From positions 1 through 64,000 of the forward strand of contig NZ_FNOE01000014.1 in the NCBI RefSeq assembly GCF_900106555.1: a stretch of DNA of 64,000 nt, read 5' to 3'. Position 1 is the stretch's first letter. Every line of letters begins with the position of its first letter. The translations under genes and the position numbers were made by a program. Below the pieces are notes generated by a model. The model worked only from the letters and a program-made list of their open reading frames with translations. It searched no databases and was not told the origin of the DNA. Positions 59,651 through 64,000 of this stretch are shown here, piece by piece. Source of the stretch: Nitrosomonas oligotropha. Its GTDB lineage: Bacteria; Pseudomonadota; Gammaproteobacteria; Burkholderiales; Nitrosomonadaceae.

Positions 59651-61183
59651 ATGCAAGAGCATTTGATTATTTTTGATACGACGTTACGTGACGGTGAGCA
59701 AAGTCCTGGTGCATCCATGACAAAAGAAGAGAAGGTACGCATTGCTTGGCAACTGGAGCGCATGGGTGTCGATGTCATTGAAGCTGGTTTTCCCGCAGCT
59801 TCCAACGGAGATTTTGAGGCAGTCAAGTCGGTTGCCGATTCGGTTAAAGACAGTATCGTATGCGGTTTGGCGCGGGCGATTGAAGCGGATATTCAACGTG
59901 CTGGTGAAGCATTGAAAGGCGCACAATCGGCTCGCATTCATACGTTCATTGCAACATCGCCGATTCATATGAAGAAAAAGCTGCGAATGTCACCTGATCA
60001 AGTGATCACACAGGCAGTGAAAGCGGTGAAATGGGCGCGTCAATATACCGATAACGTTGAGTTTTCTCCGGAAGACGCCGGGCGGTCGGAAATTGATTTT
60101 CTCTGCCAGATATTGGAAGCAGTGATTGACGCCGGAGCAAAGACATTGAATATTCCGGACACGGTTGGCTATACGATGCCCGATCAATTCGGCAAGCTGA
60201 TTCATAATCTGCGTGAACGCATACCGAATTCCGATAAAGCGATCTTTTCGGTTCATTGTCATAATGACTTGGGGCTGGCTGTGGCCAATTCATTGACCGC
60301 TGTGATGAATGGCGCGCGCCAAGTTGAATGTACGATCAACGGCTTGGGAGAGCGCGCAGGCAACGCTGCGTTGGAGGAGATCGTGATGGCAGTGCGTACG
60401 CGCCAGGATTATTTCCCCTGCGATACAAAAATCGATACCACGCATATCGTATCGGCCAGTAAGCTGGTGTCCGGTATTACCGGTTTTCCGGTGCAGCCCA
60501 ATAAAGCAATTGTGGGCGCCAATGCTTTTGCGCATGAATCCGGTATTCATCAGGATGGTGTGTTGAAGCATCGTGAGACCTACGAAATCATGCGGGCGGA
60601 AGATGTCGGGTGGGGCGCGAATAAATTATTGCTGGGAAAACACTCAGGCCGTAATGCTTTCCGTAACCGTTTGATGGAACTGGGAATCGAATTGGAATCC
60701 GAGGAAATGCTCAATAATACGTTCATGCGCTTCAAGGAGTTGGCGGATAAGAAACATGAAATCTTCGATGAAGACTTACAAGCGCTGGTTTCAGATGAGG
60801 TGCTGGTGTTGCAGGAGCGTTACCGCCTTATATCGCTCACTGTGCATTGTGAAACCGGTGAAGTGCCATATGCACGCATCGTGATTTCCGATGATGGCAA
60901 GGAGATGCATGCCGAGTCTCAAGGCAGTGGTCCTGTGGATGCAACTTTCCGTGCGATTGAGACGTTGCTGGCCAGTGAAGCTAAGCTGCAACTGTTCTCG
61001 GTGAACAATATTACCAGTGGAACCGATGCGCAAGGTGAAGTGACTGTGCGATTACAGAAATCCGATCGTATCGTAAACGGGCATGGCTCCGATACGGATA
61101 TAGTTGTGGCTTCGGCAAAGGCTTATCTGAGCGCGTTGAATAAACTGCACAGCAAGCTGGAACGGGCTCACCCGCAAGTGTAG
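59651..61183 (+). CDS. leuA: 2-isopropylmalate synthase
   Basis: From the ATG at 59651 the 510-residue enzyme has the HMGL-like catalytic barrel ([32 protein letters not shown]) and the C-terminal LeuA regulatory domain that binds leucine. The site [17 protein letters not shown] segment and HESGIHQDG confirm it. A GTG at 59639 lies in frame, but the GGAGA at 59641-59645 suits the ATG at 59651. It makes 2-isopropylmalate, the first committed step to leucine, from the ilv pathway's ketoisovalerate. Confidence 0.97.
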   Translation: MQEHLIIFDTTLRDGEQSPGASMTKEEKVRIAWQLERMGVDVIEAGFPAASNGDFEAVKSVADSVKDSIVCGLARAIEADIQRAGEALKGAQSARIHTFIATSPIHMKKKLRMSPDQVITQAVKAVKWARQYTDNVEFSPEDAGRSEIDFLCQILEAVIDAGAKTLNIPDTVGYTMPDQFGKLIHNLRERIPNSDKAIFSVHCHNDLGLAVANSLTAVMNGARQVECTINGLGERAGNAALEEIVMAVRTRQDYFPCDTKIDTTHIVSASKLVSGITGFPVQPNKAIVGANAFAHESGIHQDGVLKHRETYEIMRAEDVGWGANKLLLGKHSGRNAFRNRLMELGIELESEEMLNNTFMRFKELADKKHEIFDEDLQALVSDEVLVLQERYRLISLTVHCETGEVPYARIVISDDGKEMHAESQGSGPVDATFRAIETLLASEAKLQLFSVNNITSGTDAQGEVTVRLQKSDRIVNGHGSDTDIVVASAKAYLSALNKLHSKLERAHPQV

Positions 61184-61205
61184 CCGGCTGGGATGAATAA
61201 ATAAA

Positions 61206-61706
61206 ATGGAAACTCTGCGCAAGATGATGAAACGTAACGTCAAAGTATTATTTTGTTTGATTGTCTTGCTGTTGAGCTTCTCAGTGCAAGCGTTTCAGTT
61301 CCAAGATACAACCGGTAAAATTCATAAGCTTACGGATTACAAAGGGCGTTGGGTGCTGGTCAATTTCTGGGCGACGTGGTGCCCGCCCTGCTTGAAAGAA
61401 ATTCCCGATTTGATTGCGCTGTATGAGCAACGCGAAGATCTGATCGTGATTGGAGTCGCGATGGATGTTGATGACCCGAAAGTGGTGATGGATTTTGTGA
61501 AATCCATGTCCATTAACTATCCCATTGTGTTGGGTGACCGGAAAATTGCTTCCCAGCTGGATGACGTTTCGTTATTGCCCAGTACCTATTTTTTTGATCC
61601 GGAGGGAAACCCGGCTGCGCGCCAGCAGGGGATTATTTCGCGCGAGAGTATTGAAGAGTTTATAGACTCAAAATCAAACAAAAAAAGTATTAATCAAAAA
61701 CACTGA
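61206..61706 (+). CDS. TlpA/ResA-like thiol-disulfide protein
   Basis: The 166-residue protein has an N-terminal signal/membrane segment (about residues 12-29), then a thioredoxin fold with FWATWCPPCLKEIPDL (CxxC, near residue 60) and a PSTYFF cis-proline loop. It is a periplasmic thioredoxin-like reductant, perhaps for cytochrome c maturation or disulfide repair. It lies 22 bases after leuA and is convergent with the lytic transglycosylase. Confidence 0.9.
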   Translation: METLRKMMKRNVKVLFCLIVLLLSFSVQAFQFQDTTGKIHKLTDYKGRWVLVNFWATWCPPCLKEIPDLIALYEQREDLIVIGVAMDVDDPKVVMDFVKSMSINYPIVLGDRKIASQLDDVSLLPSTYFFDPEGNPAARQQGIISRESIEEFIDSKSNKKSINQKH

Positions 61707-61732
61707 TTTCACCGACGGCTCATTCTATCCGG

Positions 61733-62323
61733 TCAGGATGCCGAATAGCGCCATACCGTCTGCCATTTGTTGAACACCAATTGCGGGTAGGCGGCTTCTC
61801 CGAGACTACCATTGTATCGTCCTAATGCACGGAAATAGTCGCCTTTTTCCTTATTCAGATAATGACGCAGAATGGTGCAGCCGTAGCGCAAATTCACGCG
61901 CAAATGAAACAGATTGTGATCTTGATGGCCAATGACGCCAGTCCAGAATGGCATAACTTGCATATAGCCGCGTGCACCGGCATGTGAAACGGCATATTTT
62001 TTAAAACCGCTTTCGACTTGAATGATGCTTAACACCAGTTGCGGATCCAATCCAGCCCGCGTTGCTTCGTAATAAACCGTTCTTAGAAATTCCTCTCGCT
62101 CAATCAGGTCCGGTATGTATTTTTCCAAACGGCGGCTCATGTTGATCAGCCAGGTTACGCTGTCTGCTACAGCGGCATATTCGATATATGAAGCTGCTTG
62201 ATCACTTTTCTCATGAAAAGTGATGGTCTGTGTACTGGCAGATAGCTGTTCATACTGCAAATTGTTGGCATGAATAAAACTGGATGAGAATAATAAGAAG
62301 AGTGTACCGATTAGTTTTTGCAT
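61733..62323 (-). CDS. Lytic transglycosylase
   Basis: The 196-residue protein has a signal peptide (residues 1-19) and an SLT domain: [30 protein letters not shown] with the catalytic Glu in VESGF near residue 105 and GYMQ in place of the usual GLMQ. It cleaves peptidoglycan glycan strands in the periplasm. The start overlaps the end of proS by 13 bases, so the two are probably co-transcribed. Confidence 0.92.
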   Translation of the reverse strand: MQKLIGTLFLLFSSSFIHANNLQYEQLSASTQTITFHEKSDQAASYIEYAAVADSVTWLINMSRRLEKYIPDLIEREEFLRTVYYEATRAGLDPQLVLSIIQVESGFKKYAVSHAGARGYMQVMPFWTGVIGHQDHNLFHLRVNLRYGCTILRHYLNKEKGDYFRALGRYNGSLGEAAYPQLVFNKWQTVWRYSAS

Positions 62324-64000
62324 AGCTTGGCCGTTATGAATGAAAAAATTTCATCAATGTGTACCGCTTGTGAAGCTTGATCTTTCCGTCCTTGATATTC
62401 AATGGTCGATTGCTTGAGTCCTCGTTCGCCGACAACAATCCGGTGCGGAATGCCGATTAATTCCATATCGGCAAACATGACACCAGGGCGCTCATCGCGA
62501 TCATCCAAGAGTATTTCGATCTGTGCATCGGTGAACTGCTGGTAGAGATTTTCCACGGTATCTTTGACGAGAGCGCTTTTTTGCAGGCCGATGGGTACGA
62601 TCGCAAGTTGAAAAGGCGCGATGGTGTCAGGGAAAATAATGCCGTGATCATCGTGATTTTGTTCGATAGCAGCCGCGACGATGCGTGAGATACCGATGCC
62701 ATAGCAACCCATTTCCATATTTTGAGTCTGACCTGATTCGTCGAGATAGTTGGCTTTCATAATTTCGGAATATTTGGTACGTAATTGGAAAATATGACCC
62801 ACTTCAATGCCGCGGCAAATTTCCAGTTTACCTTTGCCGTCCGGAGAATCATCGCCCGGAACAACATTGCGGATATCAAAGACGTGATCGGGTAGTTTGA
62901 GATCGCGTGCAAAGTTTACCTGCGTCAAATGAAAACCTTCTGCATTAGCGCCACACACAAAATTACTCATATTCATGACCGCTTGATCAGCAATCACACG
63001 AGTCTCTAAACCGACAGGGCCGATATATCCGGGCACTGTTCCAGTGGTGCGTAGAATATCCTCTTCAGTGGCCATCTGAAACCCGGATAAAAAGGGTATT
63101 TTTCTTACTTTTAATTCATTGAGCTGATGATCCCCTCGTAGCAGCAAAAGGAATATTTCGTCATTGGCTTTGACCGCTAGTGTTTTGACGGTTTTTTGCA
63201 GCGGGATTTTTAAAAATTCGGCAACTTCGGCACAGGTCTTTTTACCGGGAGTCGCCACTTTTTGCATATCGCCATCCGGCGTGTCGCGTTCTTGTTGAGC
63301 AAATAATGCGTTAGCTAATTCGATATTGGCGGCATAGTCCGACTCAGGGCAGAACGCGATGGCATCTTCTCCGGAATCCGCTAATACATGAAACTCATGA
63401 GAGCCACTACCCCCGATGGCGCCGGTATCGGCTGCAACGGCACGGAATTTCAATCCGAGGCGGGTGAAAATACGGCTGTAAGTTTCATACATCTGTTGAT
63501 ACGTTTGCATCAAACTATTTTCATCGGTATGGAATGAATAAGCATCTTTCATGATAAATTCGCGCGCGCGCATTACACCGAAGCGCGGCCGGATTTCATC
63601 GCGGAATTTTGTTTGAATTTGATAAAAATTGAGTGGCAGCTGGCGGTAGCTTTTGATTTCCTTGCGTGCGATGTCGGTGATGATTTCTTCGTGCGTGGGG
63701 CCGAAACAAAAGTCATGCTCATGACGATCCTTGATTTTTAGCATTTGCGGCCCGAAAACATCCCAACGGCCGGTTTCTTGCCATAATTCCGCCGGTTGTA
63801 TCGCGGGCATGAGCACTTCGATGGCGCCGCTTTTGTTCATTTCCTCCCGCACGATATTCTCTATTTTACGTAATACCCTCAAACCTAATGGCATCCAAGT
63901 ATACAATCCGCTCCCCAAGCGCTTGATGAGTCCGGCACGGAGCATGAGTTTGTGACTGATAAGCTCCGCTTCGGCAGGAGCTTCTTTAAGCGTTGAAATA
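62311..64000 (-). CDS. proS: Prolyl-tRNA synthetase (partial, start outside the window)
   Basis: The frame runs to the right edge: codons before the internal ATG at 63945 read [18 protein letters not shown], the usual start of bacterial ProS, so only about eight residues are missing. Class II motifs appear: motif 1 RxEGSG-type region near PxGxRVLRKIE, motif 2 [28 protein letters not shown], and motif 3 [13 protein letters not shown]. An editing domain (about residues 230-400) lies between motifs 2 and 3. It charges tRNA-Pro. Confidence 0.96.
   Translation of the reverse strand, partial: ISTLKEAPAEAELISHKLMLRAGLIKRLGSGLYTWMPLGLRVLRKIENIVREEMNKSGAIEVLMPAIQPAELWQETGRWDVFGPQMLKIKDRHEHDFCFGPTHEEIITDIARKEIKSYRQLPLNFYQIQTKFRDEIRPRFGVMRAREFIMKDAYSFHTDENSLMQTYQQMYETYSRIFTRLGLKFRAVAADTGAIGGSGSHEFHVLADSGEDAIAFCPESDYAANIELANALFAQQERDTPDGDMQKVATPGKKTCAEVAEFLKIPLQKTVKTLAVKANDEIFLLLLRGDHQLNELKVRKIPFLSGFQMATEEDILRTTGTVPGYIGPVGLETRVIADQAVMNMSNFVCGANAEGFHLTQVNFARDLKLPDHVFDIRNVVPGDDSPDGKGKLEICRGIEVGHIFQLRTKYSEIMKANYLDESGQTQNMEMGCYGIGISRIVAAAIEQNHDDHGIIFPDTIAPFQLAIVPIGLQKSALVKDTVENLYQQFTDAQIEILLDDRDERPGVMFADMELIGIPHRIVVGERGLKQSTIEYQGRKDQASQAVHIDEIFSFITAKLCKN

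Overview
The window is chromosomal DNA from a betaproteobacterium, most likely a Nitrosomonas-like member of the Nitrosomonadaceae. That placement is inferred from gene content and order: tuf followed by an unbroken S10-spc-alpha ribosomal block, then engB-hemB-ponA-pilMNOPQ-trmL-comF-bioBFHCD, PEP-CTERM proteins, and ilvBNC-psd-pssA-leuA. No ammonia-oxidation gene lies in the window, so the genus is not proven.

Bases 1-14345 hold the end of tuf and 30 genes of the S10, spc and alpha operons, all on the + strand: ribosomal proteins, secY, infA, rpmJ and rpoA. birA, coaX and engB follow. From the left edge to about 16.1 kb the DNA is conspicuously AT-rich, and it then changes to the moderate GC content of the rest. 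birA looks odd at its 5' end: its conserved substrate motif lies upstream of any ATG, GTG or TTG. Between engB and hemB sit three adjacent hairpins, the last with a U-tract on the minus strand, suggesting a small RNA or a structured hemB leader.

Bases 16.9-31.2 kb hold hemB, a class A penicillin-binding protein (minus strand), the type IV pilus assembly operon pilMNOPQ, trmL and comF (minus strand), and the biotin cluster bioB-F-H-C-D. bioA is not present here.

Bases 31.2-45 kb are accessory in character: two PEP-CTERM proteins, an exported PEP-CTERM-like protein without the sorting tag, several small DUF proteins, an HDOD/degenerate-EAL signalling protein, a broken PIN-like gene (one in-frame stop and two frameshifts), a CPBP protease, proline iminopeptidase, a patatin-like phospholipase and a TerC protein. 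Next come a Usp protein, a metallo-beta-lactamase-fold phosphodiesterase-like protein and a GAF-containing PilB/GspE-type ATPase, followed by a convergent major-pilin-like gene with a good sigma-54 promoter.

Bases 49-64 kb are housekeeping: glnE, a nitrilase-family amidase, tldD, the branched-chain amino acid genes ilvB-ilvN-ilvC, phospholipid genes psd-pssA, leuA, a TlpA-like thioredoxin, a lytic transglycosylase and proS, which is cut by the right edge. I saw no tRNA, rRNA, CRISPR array, prophage or intact insertion sequence.
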